The notes: generated by a model not told the origin, from the letters alone. 64,000 bases of DNA from Amphibalanus amphitrite (GCF_019059575.1 NW_024881619.1:868001-932000), one strand, 5' to 3'; shown: positions 1-12,772, counted from the stretch's first letter. Numbers and translations: made by a program.

Positions 1-247
1 TTATCGATGAAATTGCAAGAAATTTTGCCCTGTCACGTTTTATTTCACGCTTTTTGCGAGTCCGATTATCACTACGCACTTCTTGTCCGGGGCGGTAACC
101 TCCCTAACTAAACTTTCCGTGTGATCTGTCGACCTATCGCTCTGCGACTCGTTTGTTTACTTTGGGGCGCGCTGACTGCAGTGGTCGTTTTGCGCCCGAT
201 AGCGTTACATTAGGTGCCACCTGACCGGCGCCCCGTGCCTCCGACAG
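1..247 (+). other. Intron of the SEC14-like gene (3' part)
   Basis: No coding exon is recognisable here. It ends in a CAG acceptor at 245-247 that opens the first visible SEC14-like exon in the phase needed for VFTVAW. Confidence 0.5.
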
Positions 248-2700
248 CGCCGCCCGTCTTCACGGTCGCCTGGTCCATGGTGCGGCCTCTGCTGCGAGGT
301 ACCACGCAGAGCAAGATCCAGATATTCGGTCACACCGGCTGGCAGGAGCGGCTGCGCGACCTGATCGCCCCCGACCAGCTGCCCAAACACTGGGGCGGGG
401 CCCTGGTGGGCGCAGACGGAAACCCCTACTTCTCGCCAAAGGTACGGGAAGAACGCCGCTGAGAATATGATTGTATATGGCAATCCAATCGAGGTGTGAA
501 ATGCAAGGGCCCGTCATTGTTTTCTTTAGAGGCGGGCAATGACATACCTTCCTGACACTGTGAAACGTGACAGCTTTACGTGCAAGCATCCGAAGTAACA
601 AACCGGTAATTAATGTCAATTCTTTATCCGTTCTTCTGGGATTTTTCATTCCTGAACATTCCATAACGCTCGGTGCTCACTCGCTCTCTCCCGTCAGATC
701 TGTATCGGCGGAGAGGTGCCATCCACCTACTTCCAGGACCCACACGAGGTGGAGAAGCTCGTGCTGCACGGCCGGCGACTGCAGGTGCGCCGAGCCGGCA
801 AATACGAGCACCGCATCGACGTCCACCGGCCAGCCACCCAGATCACGTGAGCGCACAGGCACCCATCTGGCATCCTGGGCATAGTGAGAGCGATAGGGCC
901 AAGCGCACAGCATTCTGGGGATAGGAAAGGCATTGAGCTGAGGACAAACAATGAGCATCTGGTAACGACCCTAGCTTGGTTCATCGGCTTCTGCCTCAAG
1001 GGCGCCTGAAACGTCTGTGAATTTTGTCCAATTTTCGAACAAAGGTGACGTGAGTGGCTGTGCCTGGAGTCGATTAGTCGATATGTAAGGAAAAGGTTTC
1101 ACATCAAACAGTACCTACGCATCACTAGAATCTCAATCAACTTGAACTGCATGGAATCGTAGATAATAAATCAATTCCACTGTGGACATTGATGTGTTTT
1201 CAGATGGCGTTTCTGCACCAAGGGGTACGACATCATGTTCGGCGTGTTCAAGGAGCACAACTCGGGCCGCCACGAGGTGGTGGTTAAGGAGCGCGTCTAC
1301 AGCCACCTGGTGGTCGAGGCCGGAAAACACGTCTGCCACGAGCCCGGAGTCTGTGAGTAGAGGGCAGCACCAGGCCGACTAGATGAAGGCTCTAAAACAA
1401 AACCCAACATCCCGGGTTTATATCTAAGCTCTGTTCGGTCACCAGTTACAAGTGCAGGATTGCAATACCGTACCGAGTACGCACTCTTATACCGGGTGAT
1501 CATTTTTGAATGATACAAAAAGAAAGTCGCCACGTGCAAAGATAGGACGAGATATTTTGATTTCACGTGCTGGTTTACATGAGGGACATTTGGACATTTC
1601 GTTTTTTATCAACATTGTCCAAGTCCGTCCTAAGGTACGGTAAATATCATCCGTTTATAGCATACCTTTTTGGACATCTTAGTGTAACGATGCAATATCT
1701 CAGCTGGATGGCTTTGCAACACAACAAATTTTAGTTCATGGCGCATGTGCAAAGGCAATAGCACGGTTATACGGGCTTCCTGGAACCTGCAAAGGATCTT
1801 GGAGTGCACGGAGACACTAAGAATAACAAAAATTCCGAAGTGGACATTGTTGATGGAAGTGCGTTCGAGTGCACTGCTTTGGCGGACCCGGGGACGGTAC
1901 GGCCTTCTAGAGAATGCTGTAACCTGTCGTTTGGCCGGCTTTGTATGACTAATTCACGCGTCTCCGACACTCTTTTCAACAAGAGTGTGCTTCTCCACGC
2001 ACATCCGCGCCTGTCATTGAGTTCCCTTGCCCCAAAGCTGGTAAGCCTGCAGCTTGCGAATAAGCGAGCACGACCGCCCGTCTTACAGCCCGGACTTCTC
2101 GTGACTGTACTTGAGTGTCTGGCCTCACCTAATGACAGGTGTAGTCAGATGTGAGCCGAAGACACTTGCACATCTAATAGTGGTAGAAGGAGACTTTACC
2201 CGGAGCATGGGACGGCGATAATCAGCAGAAAATGGTCAGACAAACCCGGCATCGAGCGGAGCTCAGCTGGTCCGCGGTCGGCGAGGGGTGCATACTTTGG
2301 GCACCTCCTCTAAGCTGGCTATTGACATTAATGACTGACTGTGTGTTCCAGATAAAATGTCCCACCGTACGTGTTCGATGGGTGTGTTTGGTTTAACTAT
2401 CCAGCTTAACACATGGCTGATATTAACAAATGTTTTTGTATCATTCAAAAATGATCACCCGGTATTTTATGTGCCAGCTGTTATATTCTAGTTCCGATTA
2501 AATAGTGATGTGTCAACTGTATATTCTAGTTTTGATCAAATGACTATGTGCCATTTAATCAGAACTCTTCGAAATGCCAATCCATGCGCAACTCTTCTCG
2601 AAGTGGCATTCCTCTCTTCTTTTCAGACATCCTCGAGTTCGACAACAGCTACAGCTACTTCCACAGCAAGGACGTGCACCTGGACGTGGTGGTGGTGTGA
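248..2700 (+). CDS. SEC14-like protein, 3' half (CRAL-TRIO end plus GOLD domain); 5' part lies outside the window
   Basis: Four coding exons join in consistent phase: 248-441, 698-846, 1204-1352 and 2627-2700 (TGA stop at 2698-2700), each bounded by AG acceptors and GT donors. The first encodes the end of a CRAL-TRIO lipid-binding domain (VFTVAWSMVRPLL, then DQLPKHWGGALVGADGNPY, equivalent to the DQ.P..YGG...DPDGNP block of SEC14L2). The rest encode a GOLD beta-sandwich (ICIGGEVPSTYF, WRFCTKGYDIMFGVF, YILEFDNSYSYFHSKDV). SEC14-like proteins bind hydrophobic ligands such as tocopherols or phospholipids and act in the cytosol and at Golgi membranes; this is family knowledge. The C-terminus stops right after the last GOLD strand. 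The family call is firm; the exact paralogue cannot be decided without the N-terminal half. Confidence 0.85.
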
Positions 2701-4545
2701 GCCGGGTGACCTGGTCTGCAGGCCCCGTTCTCCGGCCTCTGTCGGGCACAGAGGAGCGCCCGTGCCGCCACACTGGGAGAGACACTGCAGTGTGCAGTCG
2801 GCTCGCATCTGTTTACTGGACTAAGGTCCGGGTTCAATGCACGGTCGGTCAGTGTTCGTACTCTGTCCTATGGACCGGACGGGACGCTAGGAAAGCTGGC
2901 CATCGGGTCAGGTCAGGCAGTGTCGGGGTGCCGCATACGGCTCTGCAGGGCGGCGGAAGGACGGGCGCGGGTGCTCGTTACGCCTGTGGGAATGGCCGGG
3001 ATATACGGTTACCATAATTTGCCTTTTACGTGGATAGGCAACCAGTCAGTGGCAATAGTCATAACTAGGGTGACCCACGGGCTCTGCAACACGAGGAAGG
3101 GTTTTTTCGACCTGTCTGTGTTGAGTTGGTCCTGTGTCGATTGGGTTAGTATCCATTTCGTTGGATTCCTTTTTGATGGCCAAACATTTTGGTACGGAAA
3201 AAAGGTTCCATCGCATCGAGGTGCCTGTGTCGGGTTAACATGCGTTCTACGTTCTACTTTGGAAGGATTCGAGAACTGATTGCAAGCTTATTTAAAGTAA
3301 TCGATGAATTTCGCTAAAAATTAACTTATGGTTTGGAACATTAATGTTTCTAAGAATACTGTTGTCCATCATGCAAAATTGTTGAGGAATATTGGATGGC
3401 TTTCCAATGGCCTATGGTGATAGCGGCAGCGCATTTAGACCCAGAATCCGCTCGTCGTGGTCGGTCCGTCTAGCCCCCTTGCCACCGTTCCCTTCCCGCG
3501 TGGTCCCCGGCCTTCAAAGCGGACACCCCTGGCAATCCATCAGTTGAATGGGTTCCGGCTGTGTGCGCCTCGTCTGCCCAGAGTGCGGGCGGGCTCTGCC
3601 GCCGTCCCTCGGGCAGATCGGATGACACCGAGGGACAGGGGAGGGGCAGGCCATGGTCTTCATCCCGCTCGAGGGATGCGAACGGCACCGGCCAGCCGGC
3701 GGGTAGGGGGAACGCTTCGGGGAGTGTGCTGCACGCTGCATAATGTATATCCGTTGTGTGTTAGGATTCATCGGCTCAGGAGCTTGCAGTCAGCCGTCAC
3801 GATCGGCGCGAGCGGCTCGGTTGCTGCTCTCCCTGTCGGCAGAGTCGGTAGAGTGCCCGGTGTCGATGATATCGATATCGATGCTGTCCGACGCCTCCCG
3901 GTACATACAGTGTGTCAGGGGTCGGCCATTGCTCTGCCTGGGACCGCGCTCCGGTGCCACCGGAGTTAATGTAACGTCTATGACGTCTACCGGTCCATAG
4001 GTGCCTATATGTAGGTGTAATGGGGGGGCAGTTGATGGCCGTTTCGATACATTCGTGATGGATTCATTCTTTGTTATATTATGATGCACATGACATATAT
4101 TTAGTCGTTAACGGCTATACGTTGTAGAAGTTATGGCAGCACTACACGAGTTACATATTCATGTGTTAGATAAATGAAGCATGCTGGATGATATCCGAGT
4201 GTGTAACCAATCCAGTTCTTTTCTGGGTGCCGCTGTGGGGGCCAAATGCAATCGGGCCGGGGTGTGCTTTGTACGCATAAAAAGAACTATGTATCGTTAT
4301 TGATATTATTATGATTCAATAAATTCAACAGGACCGAATTTGCTGATTCAGCCATCGTTAAGTATTATAACATATTCTGACCTAAGATGTTGATCAACAC
4401 TGAAACGCTGCCACTCAGGATCAGATTAAAAGTGCCGCATAATTCCTATTTCAAAGTTGCCATCCATTTACCGGAATAGTGATCGGTAAAAATTATCATT
4501 TCTTCCTACCTACAAAATGTTAATAAAATCCATAAAACTGACGGC
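2701..4545 (+). other. Probable 3' UTR and downstream region of the SEC14-like gene
   Basis: This follows the stop codon at 2698-2700. No exon-like, phase-consistent coding sequence was recognised in its GC-rich first half (about 2.7-4.0 kb). An AATAAA at 4318-4323 is a candidate polyadenylation signal; others could be used. Confidence 0.35.
4318..4323 (+). terminator. Candidate polyadenylation signal AATAAA for the SEC14-like gene
   Basis: AATAAA lies in AT-rich DNA about 1.6 kb after the stop codon. The assignment rests on position only. Confidence 0.3.
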
Positions 4546-4553
4546 TTTAAAAC

Positions 4554-4691
4554 CAGGGCTGCGGAGTCTATGGATTTTTGGTGACTCCGACTCTGGCTTC
4601 CGGATCCAAAATCGATTCAGACTCCAACTCCGTCTCCGGTCGGAACTGTCGACTATGACCGACTCCGACTCCGACCAACTCTGTAGCCCTG
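4554..4691. mobile_element. hAT-type MITE built from GACTCC repeats
   Basis: A 138-bp element starts CAGGGCT and ends AGCCCTG, the terminal form of hAT elements. It is flanked by an exact 8-bp direct repeat TTTAAAAC (4546-4553 and 4692-4699), the expected hAT target-site duplication. The interior consists of degenerate CCGACT/GACTCC hexamers on both arms. It carries no coding capacity and must depend on a transposase supplied elsewhere. Confidence 0.8.
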
Positions 4692-4825
4692 TTTAAAACA
4701 GCCAGGCATGTAACACACTTCCATCCTTCAGGTCACTTCGGCAACGGAAAGAATCTCACGGACCGAACTGAACAAGGCACAAAACAGTAAAGCCCTTCGT
4801 TTCAAACGAATCCATCGCTAATCGT

Positions 4826-5160
4826 GCACCCCTCAGACCGGCCGCCTGTCCTCCTTTCTCGCCGACGGTCTTGCCGCCCCCTGACGGAGCGTCGGCGCCG
4901 CTGGGGAGCTGGGAGGAGCGCACGGCCGGCTAGCCCGCAGCCGAGTCGACCGTCAGTTGAGCAGGGTCCCTCACTGTGAAGGCAGCGCGGCGCCGGAGGT
5001 ACGCGTGCGGACGAGAGCGGAAGTGCAACGGGCGCATCGTGGCAGCGTGGCACGTTGCAGAGGGGTGCGTGGCGGCCGGGCGCAGCGGAACAGTGAACGC
5101 ACTGCAGCCAAATCAGTCAGCCTGGGTGGAATGAGCGGTTACGTTGTCAGCGCGGCGCTA
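4826..5160 (+). promoter_or_regulatory. GC/CpG-rich stretch; candidate promoter or 5' non-coding exon of the sulfotransferase gene
   Basis: This is an abruptly GC- and CpG-rich block between AT-rich flanks, upstream of the signal-anchor exon at 7340. That exon has no in-frame ATG of its own, so the start codon must lie in an upstream exon, and this block is one candidate. No TATA box or convincing long ORF is seen. The inference is positional. Confidence 0.25.
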
Positions 5161-5223
5161 TGAACGATCTCAAGATACCACCGCACGGAGTTGACATCAG
5201 GTATAGTTGAAGTACAGACGATA

Positions 5224-7182
5224 GGGTAAGGTGCCTAATTAGCGACCCCCTTAATTTGAACCGTCATTGCTCACGGCTGTGGGTGCCACTGTATTACTGG
5301 CTTGATTTTCGGAGAGATCGCCCATTTTTCTATTAAAATATAGTCATTTTCTGTCCCAATATTCACTGACTTATTTGTAGTGAGCATTTTGGCAAACCAT
5401 TGCAAAAAGCGCTAATAGGAAACTCTTCCCGATTAGCGACCGGGGAGGGTCGCTAATAAGTCTATGGGTTTTCCCATATTAAAAATGGCAAAAAATGCGA
5501 CGCCTGAAAAGATGTAATATGATCTCAAAAAGGTAACCTATACGCAAAGCACTCAATCACTCGAACAGGAAAGTTTATCCAACACATTTACGTAAGTAAA
5601 AACTGATCACGTGATGCACCGAAGGCGAAAAGAAGGCGGAAACCCAAATTTTGAGGGCTATCTCGTATGATATTCGAGGTCCGCGCTGAATTCGGCACCC
5701 CTGCAGTCGGTGACGACATTTGGCATCCCCTGCCACACATTGCAAGCTTCAGCAACACCTCATTTTTATTTCTCTCTTTTCCCCTTTCTTTCCCTTCTTG
5801 AGCTATTTGCGACCATGTCAGGCGCAAATAGGAAATATGAGTTGCGACACATTTTTAACCGCCATGCTGTGCACAGTTGAGCGATTCACAATGGGAAAAC
5901 GGCAATCAATTGAAAAAGGAATGTCGATTCAGAATAAAAAAGGTGCATCATCCTAATGTGCATCGCTTTTCATCAGAGAGGGCCCAAACACACACGTTTT
6001 TGGATAAGAAACTCGTCATTTTTATTTAAACTCACCTGAAACGTCCCACCAGAAACATCGACGACCGGGAAATAATTTAATTTGATAACCAAAGTATGGC
6101 TGACATTTTGACGATATTTTACCCCGTTTTCTCCTGCCAGTTTTTCTGTAGGGAGGTAGGTCGCAAATCGGAAAGGGTCGCTAATTAGGCATCTTACCCG
6201 TAAGGTGCCTAATTAGCGACCCACTTAATTTGAACCGTCATTGCTCACGCTCTGTAGGTGGCACTGTGTTACTGGCTTGATTTTCGGAGAGATCGTTCAT
6301 TTTTCTATTAAAATATAGTCATTTTCTGCCCCAATATTCACTAACTTATTTGTAGTGAGCATTTTGGCAAACCATTGCAAAAAAAACGCTAATAGGGAAC
6401 TCTTCCCGATTAGCGACCGGGGAGGGTCGCTAATAAGTCTAGTCTATGGGTTTCCCCCATATCAAAAATGGCAAAAAATGCGACGCCTGAAAAGATGAAA
6501 TATGATCTCAAAAAAGGTAGCCTATACGCAAAGCACTTAATCACTCGAACAGGAACGCTTATCCAACACATTTACGTAAGTAAAAAGTGATCACGTGATG
6601 CACCGAAGGCGAGAAGAAGGCGGAAACCCAAATTTTGCGGGCTATCTTGTATGATATTCGAGGTCCGCGCTGAATTCGGCACCCCTGCAGTCGGTGACGA
6701 CATTTGGCATCCCCTGCCACACATTGCAAGCTTCAGCAACACCTCATTTTCATTTCTCTCTTTTCCCCTTTCTTTCCCTTCTTGAGCTATTTGCGACCAT
6801 GTCAGGCGCAAATAGGAAATATGAGTCGCGACACATTTTTAACCGCCATGCTGTGCACAGTTGAGCGATTCACTATGGGAAAACGGCAATCACTTAAAAA
6901 AGGAATGTCGATTAAAAATAAAGAAGGTGCATCATCCTAATGTGCATCGCTTTTCGTCAGAGAGGGCCCAAATACACACGTTTTGGATAAGAAACTCGTC
7001 ATTTTTATTTAAACTCACCTGAAACGTCCCACAAGAAACATCGACGACCGGAAATAATTTAATTTGATAACCAAAGTATGGCTGACCTTTTGACGATGTT
7101 TTTACCCCGTTTTCTCCTGCCAGTTTTTCTGTAGGGAGGTAGGTCGCAAATCGGAAAGGGTCGCTAATTAGGCACCTTACCC
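5224..7182. mobile_element. Two tandem copies of a non-autonomous inverted-repeat transposon
   Basis: The units are 5224-6199 and 6200-7182 and are nearly identical along their length. The outer ends are a 25-bp inverted repeat (5224-5248 against 7158-7182, starting GGGTAAGGTGCCTAATTAG). The same terminus is repeated at the internal junction (6175-6199 and 6200-6222), so the pair lies head to tail and abuts directly. TA is present on both outer flanks and may be the target duplication. Each copy has an internal hairpin (TTAGCGACC / GGTCGCTAA) about 0.2 kb from its left end. The short open frames inside start without ATG and are not believable genes. Confidence 0.75.
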
Positions 7183-7339
7183 TATATCAAAGCTTACGCA
7201 GGCCAACCAGGCAACCAAACGTATCACGAACGTTTCACTATTCACCACTCACCAAATTGTTCCAATGTCCATTCTATACGTGCATACGTAATTTATCACC
7301 ACACGGTTCAAAGGAGTGCCCCGTGCGCCTCTGTTGCAG

Positions 7340-10300
7340 GGCCGGCTCGGGATTGATCAGCAGTCTGTCCGGCACCGCCAGTCGCCTGTGTCGTGTGAGC
7401 GCCATTGGTCGACGATCGCTGCTGGTCACCCTCGGACTGACGCTACTGCTGCTCTACTGCGCCAACAGTCCACCGATACCGAGGCAGAAAGGTAGGCATT
7501 TACCACCATCAGCCGACCGATACCGTGGCAGAAAGGTATATATTTACCAACAGCCGACCGATACCGTGGTAGAGAGGTAGGCATTTACCAACAGTCCACT
7601 GATACCGTGGCAGAAAGGTATGTATTTACCAACAGCCGACCGATACCGGGATAGAGAGGCACTACTTATCATCAGCCCACCGATAGCGTGGTAGAGAAGT
7701 AGGTATTTACCAAAAGCCCACCGATACCGCGGTAGAGAGGAAGGCATAAATGCCTTGGTAAATTTACCAACGGCCCGCCGATACCGTGGCAGAAAGGCAG
7801 GTTTACCCTTGGTAAAACCGATTCCGTGGTAGAGAGGTATCAACTTTACCGTAAACGCCGGCAAGAGTGCAGGACAGAACATGCAACACACGGCATCTCG
7901 AAGAGACATTTCAAAGTGTTTTGCTGTCCCAACTACCAAGTCGTACCGGTGCTAGCCGCATTGTCTGCCGTAAAAACGGAATACGTGTTCGTATGACGCA
8001 TATCGTCGTTGTGACGAGCGTCGACTGTCGGCAGGCTGGCCGGAGCGCCGTCCGACGGAGGTGGTGCTGGTCACTGGCCATGGGTTCGGCGGCGAGCCCA
8101 CCTTTTGTGTGCGCCGCCTGAGCGCCGCCGTCAGCTTCCAGTCGGACCCCGCCGACCCGCAGGTGAGTCTGGGCAGTCAGCCCTCACCGGGACCCCGCCG
8201 ACCCGCAGGTGAGCCTGGGCAGTCAGACCCCACTGGGACTCGGGCTCGGCTCTCAGACCCTACTGGGACCCGGTCCTCTGACCCTGTCGCTAGGACCCAG
8301 CCCACCCGCAGGTGAGTATGGGCATTCAGATCCCATGTGGGACCCGGCCCCACACAAACTGTTGACCCTTTCCGAACCGTCGCGGACCGGACCTCGGACC
8401 CCCCTGGAGGCTGGAGCTGGGCAGACCGGCAAAGGTGAGTATCGGCCGCTGGGAAAAGCTCGCCAGAACACCATGATAGCAAATATTTAAACCAGATAAT
8501 GGCTGTGAACCATTAGCATTGTAATACGATCGACAAAGGCAGGAGGTACTAACTAAAACAAGGCCGACCGTAAAACTTCTGGTGACGGATTTTAGCATTG
8601 CTCAGAGACAAACAGGTAATTATGTCTGTCGTATTTTCAGATTGGATTTTTGCCTGGAGTTCAGAATCATTGCTGGCTCCAGGAACTAAGGCCCGAGGAT
8701 TTCGACTACCTCAGAAACAATGATGTACAACGCAAGGACAAGAATGTTTTTATAAAACTGCATAAACGGTAGGTGCATGTAAATCTCATCGCATACCACA
8801 AGGGTATTATTGCAGCTCATTCAAAATCGAGCGACCTATTTATTTAGACTAATCACTAACGTTTTACTATAACGACAGCTTCCTTTAGCATTTGTATTAA
8901 CGTTAACCGTATAACCACTTTTTTATCAGGCTGATAAACCGCACAACACCAACAACTCTTCATTAAATTGTATACATTTTTATACAAATGACTGTTCCTA
9001 GTCCCAGCTCTTTCAGCTCTCCGGTGACTGAGCAGCCCGAAATGGGCGAGAATGAACCTTATCACTCTCTATTCCTTTGAATAGCGTCCGTTCTACCCAA
9101 GCTTAAATTCAACTGAAATACACAGTTCCAGCAGCCCCTCTGCACTGCGTGAACTGCAGTGTGTGCGGCTCCGGGTCCCATTGTCTGCCACGGACGGCTG
9201 CAACACAAAGTCATCGCGTACCCAGGCCGTCCGAGAGTCTGGCTCGCCTGTTTATTTGGACGGACCGGCGCTGCGGCGAGCCGCGGCGGCTATTTCCAGC
9301 GTACGCTCCACACGGCTGGGGGCTCTTATCCCGTCCATGGGCTCCTCACTCCCAGTCGACCGGCCCGTGGGTCACAGAACAGTACTTACGAGGGTCAGGG
9401 TCCCGTCTTTAGTTGAAGAGATCATTCAAATTCCAGCCGATTGACCGTCAGGTCACTGAGCGAGGTCCTGTCAAGGAGGCCACGACCCCGTCTCCTGTCA
9501 GAGGGGACGCCCAGCCCAGCCCTCAGCCGGCAGACGCCATTCAAAGGCAGCGACACAACAAACACTGGCTTTTCCTTAGCAGAAGGCTGCAGAGACACCT
9601 CACAGCCGTGGTTAGGTCAGGAGGTTGGGTGGAACAGCGCCCACCAGCGCGAGCGCGACGGTCATTCGTCCCGCAGTGCAGGGGAGCTGTGGATGACAAT
9701 GCCTCCTCCCTGTCGAGGGATGCGCCATCCACCTATAGACACCCTTGTCCGTCCGTGTGGTTCCTCGTTCCGCCTCAGTCACCGGGAACCGTGTCCCCAG
9801 GGCTGAGTTGTACGCCTCGTACGCGCGGCGTCCGCCGGGCGGAGTGACCGCAGTGCGCGTCCGCTGTCTGCCGTTCGTCTATGTGATCGGGCAGCCCAAG
9901 TGCGGCACGACCGACCTGCGCCACCGGCTCAGCCTGCACCCGCGCGTCGCTAGTGGCACCGTCTGGAGCGATGCGCACTGGTGGAGCCGCCAGCGCTTCC
10001 CGGCGCCCAGCGGAGGTAGGAGACGCAGCCGGTCTTGAGGTATAGAGACGAGACGGTGAATCATGCGGTCAGAGGAGACTACCCGACTCTTGAGAAAGCA
10101 GCCTGCTGCCCGACACTAGGAGCTATCTTTGACAGGCGGTCATGACTTGAATCTCGACCTGATGCTCTAAAATATTGCTACGTCATGTGTCCGGACGGCC
10201 AAGGAATTATCCCTGAGCAGTGCCCTGTTTAGCCATGCGAAGAGTCTGATCAATGGTCATTAATCTGTCATGAAATAATGGAGTGCAGGTTGTAGATAAG

Positions 10301-12706
10301 CAATGTGGCCTCATAGTCGACACTGTACGGCCTACGCCATAAAGCTGCCTGTCACCAGGTGTTCTATCCGACCTGTCTGCCGCCAGATGTGTCGGACCGG
10401 CCGAGCGGCCCGGTCAGTTTCCGCGAGTACCTGGACTCGTTCGAGCTGGTCTCCCACCGTCTGGTAGGAGCCGACTGCGGGCGCACAGGTGACGGCCGCC
10501 ACCGGCCCTGGACGCCCGATTCACGCATCATCACAGGTGAGTGCGAAACGGCCGGCGAGGCACATAAGGTCTAAACTGATAAACATGCTGTCCTTTCATA
10601 CTTACGGCATTCGGTAACCTCTACAACTGGTGCTGATTGCTGGTATTTGCGGATGTGTATATGAACATGCATTTATTCCTGGAAGTATCTAACTACGATT
10701 GAATAAAATGTTTGAACACAGTTAATGCATCTTAAAAAATCAAGACAGTGCTGCCAAATCCCGCTCACGGCACGTGCGAAATTGGACCTTAGGTCTATGT
10801 TTGGTACCGACAAGATTACGATCAGAGACAAATAGTACACAGTACACACCCAACAGCGATGTAGGTAGGAGATGCAACCAGTCTCATGACGTTTTGGTGA
10901 TTGCTGTACCTATCGGTGTAGCAATTTCAACGGCTGATTGCTGCACGCTTTTTGCAAGGCAGATGAGCGTCAAACGACAAGCCAGGAAAAAATCGACACG
11001 ACAATGCATTATCTTGACATGCACGTATCCCACGAGCAAAGCTGCATGGCGCAAATGATGTTATGTTGTGCTTCATGGCAACAGAGGCCAGAGACATGAA
11101 CAGCATGAATAAACACCACAGTATACAATTGTCGACTCCACTGTCTGGTAGGCCTCTGGTCGTGACCGGAGGACCCCGCTAACCGGGGCGCCCGCTGTCG
11201 CCCAGTGGACGGCAGCACCTCTACCATGTGGGACGAGCGGAGTCTGCGTGAGGCGCGCCGCCGACCGGCGCTGGCCGCCGAGCAGTACCCGCCGCTGGCA
11301 GAGACCACGGCCGCCGGCCTGGCCGCCCTGCAGCCCACCGCGCGCATAGTGGCCATTCTGAGGGAGCCGACAGATAGGTGAGCTGGGCGCGCCCGGGCAA
11401 CCTGTCACTGGCGGCTGATAGTATCTAATCGTGAGCCCTTTCAACAGGCAGACAAAGGGTATGCAACTATATACTGCATTGGCCGCATTTATTCAGCGGG
11501 ATTTGCAGGGAAACAACATACCCACCGACCCGTGAAAACAAGGTAAAAAGTAGGCCGAATCAACGAGCTGACACATCAAATGTCATATGAACCATACCAA
11601 TGCGCGTCAAAATGAAACATATAACAGCATCCAATAACCTCGCAGGCTATTTTCCGACTACCTCTACTTCAACTCGCAACGGGACTCTGAGAAGAGTGCC
11701 GATGAGTTCCACCAGATGGCGCAGCGGGCGGTGGGCATGTGGACGAACTGCACGAGGAGCCGGACAGAGAACGACTGCGCCACCGACCGGCGGGTCATCG
11801 ACAGACTAGGGGTGAGCTCCGCCCGTCCGACGGGAGGGTCGGGCAGTCCAGGTTACAGCCGGACGAAAATCCAACGTCCTGTGGACTGGACCGACTGGTC
11901 AGAATGTTCAGTTAGGAGTAAGAGCTGCTTAATATAGGGGGGGGGGGGTGCTCGGGATAATACAGCTGCTAAAGCAGAGGGAGTTGTTCCGATTAATGGT
12001 GCGAGGCGAGCGGAACGCCGACAGTTAGATCCAAGTTAGATCAAGTTAAATTATGGCAGCTTCACAGCGTATCCCCGATTCCTCAGGTACGTCTGCACGT
12101 GGGACTGTACGCGGTGTACCTCCGGCCCTGGCTGCAGGAGTTTGGTCGAGATCAGGTGCTGGTACTGCGCACAGAGGATCACCGTCGGAACATCACCCAG
12201 AGCCTCCACGCGCTGTTCAACCATCTCGACATCGGTGAGACGACCATCCAACAGCGCAGTCAAACCGGCAATAGCTGCTGGGCGTAATCCGTTTATAAAG
12301 CGTCGTATCTTATAGTGAATGCCGTGTTTTATTATTAAGGTCGACTGATAAGCCGACTGCTCAGGTCATTTTGCGCCTGTTCAATTCATTTCCATTTGAA
12401 GCGGTCCATTTCATTTCCATTTCATCAGTTTCACACACTTTTGTCGTCAATCTCAACTGAAAGTTATGCTGTCTGAGCGAATACCGCCCCTCCCCTCCGT
12501 CCCCACCCCCAGGAGTTCCTGCGGACACGGTCTGGGAGGAGATTCGCACCGCCAGTCCGAAAAACGTGCGCCGGAAGAGCCTCAAGCACCAGACCATGCT
12601 GCCGGAGACCAGGGGGCTGCTGAGGGACTTTTACCGGCCGTTCAACCGGCGGCTGGCGCGACTGCTGCGCTCCGAGCGCTTCCTTTGGGAGGACAGTGAG
12701 CCGTGA
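7340..12706 (+). CDS. CHST15: Carbohydrate sulfotransferase 15-like (GalNAc4S-6ST type); initiator exon not identified
   Basis: Coding exons: 7340-7491, 8035-8162, 8641-8768, 9801-10015, about 10345-10536, 11206-11377, 11646-11811, 12087-12234 and 12513-12706 (TGA stop at 12704-12706). All junctions keep phase. For exon 5 this requires the acceptor before 10345, because the more obvious CAG before 10359 would break phase. Exon 1 carries a type II Golgi signal anchor (RRSLLVTLGLTLLLLYC). Exon 4 has the 5'-phosphosulfate-binding motif VIGQPKCGTTDL followed by HWWSRQRF. Exons 6-7 give STMWD and the 3'-phosphate-binding segment LREPTDRLFSDYLYF, and exon 8 gives LHVGLYAVYL..WL. The family transfers sulfate from PAPS to GalNAc residues of chondroitin/dermatan chains in the Golgi lumen. 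Visible product is about 500 residues (human CHST15 is 561). The exact acceptor specificity is not decided by sequence. Confidence 0.85.
7464..7850 (+). repeat. Minisatellite made from the exon 1 splice-donor region of the sulfotransferase gene
   Basis: About six to seven degenerate copies of a roughly 50-60 bp unit. The first copy is the last part of coding exon 1 plus its donor (CCACCGATACC, GAGGCAGAAAG, then gtaggcattta). Later copies repeat CCGATACCGTGG, CAGAAAG or AGAGAG, then GTAGGCATTTACC or GTATATATTTACC, so GT donor-like junctions recur along the array. Confidence 0.8.
8145..8237 (+). repeat. Tandem duplication of the exon 2 splice-donor region
   Basis: Two 46-bp units (8145-8190 and 8191-8236) each contain GACCCCGCCGACCCGCAG followed by GTGAG. 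A third, diverged CACCCGCAG/GTGAGT junction follows at about 8302-8317. The first unit is the end of coding exon 2 (residues DPADPQ). Confidence 0.8.
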
Positions 12707-12772
12707 GGGGGCGGCTGGCGCGACTGCTGCGTCTCAGAGTGCTTCCTATGGGAGGACAGCGAGCAATGGAAG
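12649..12772 (+). repeat. 62-bp tandem duplication of the end of the sulfotransferase terminal exon
   Basis: The segment beginning GCGGCTGGCGCGACTGCTGC (coding, 12649) is repeated with a 62-bp period at 12711, beyond the stop codon. The second copy has diverged and is non-coding because it lies after the TGA at 12704-12706. Confidence 0.75.

Noticed and set aside
5720..6940. Two similar 78-residue frames
   Set aside because: Both lie in the duplicated non-coding transposon and start with TTG, not ATG.
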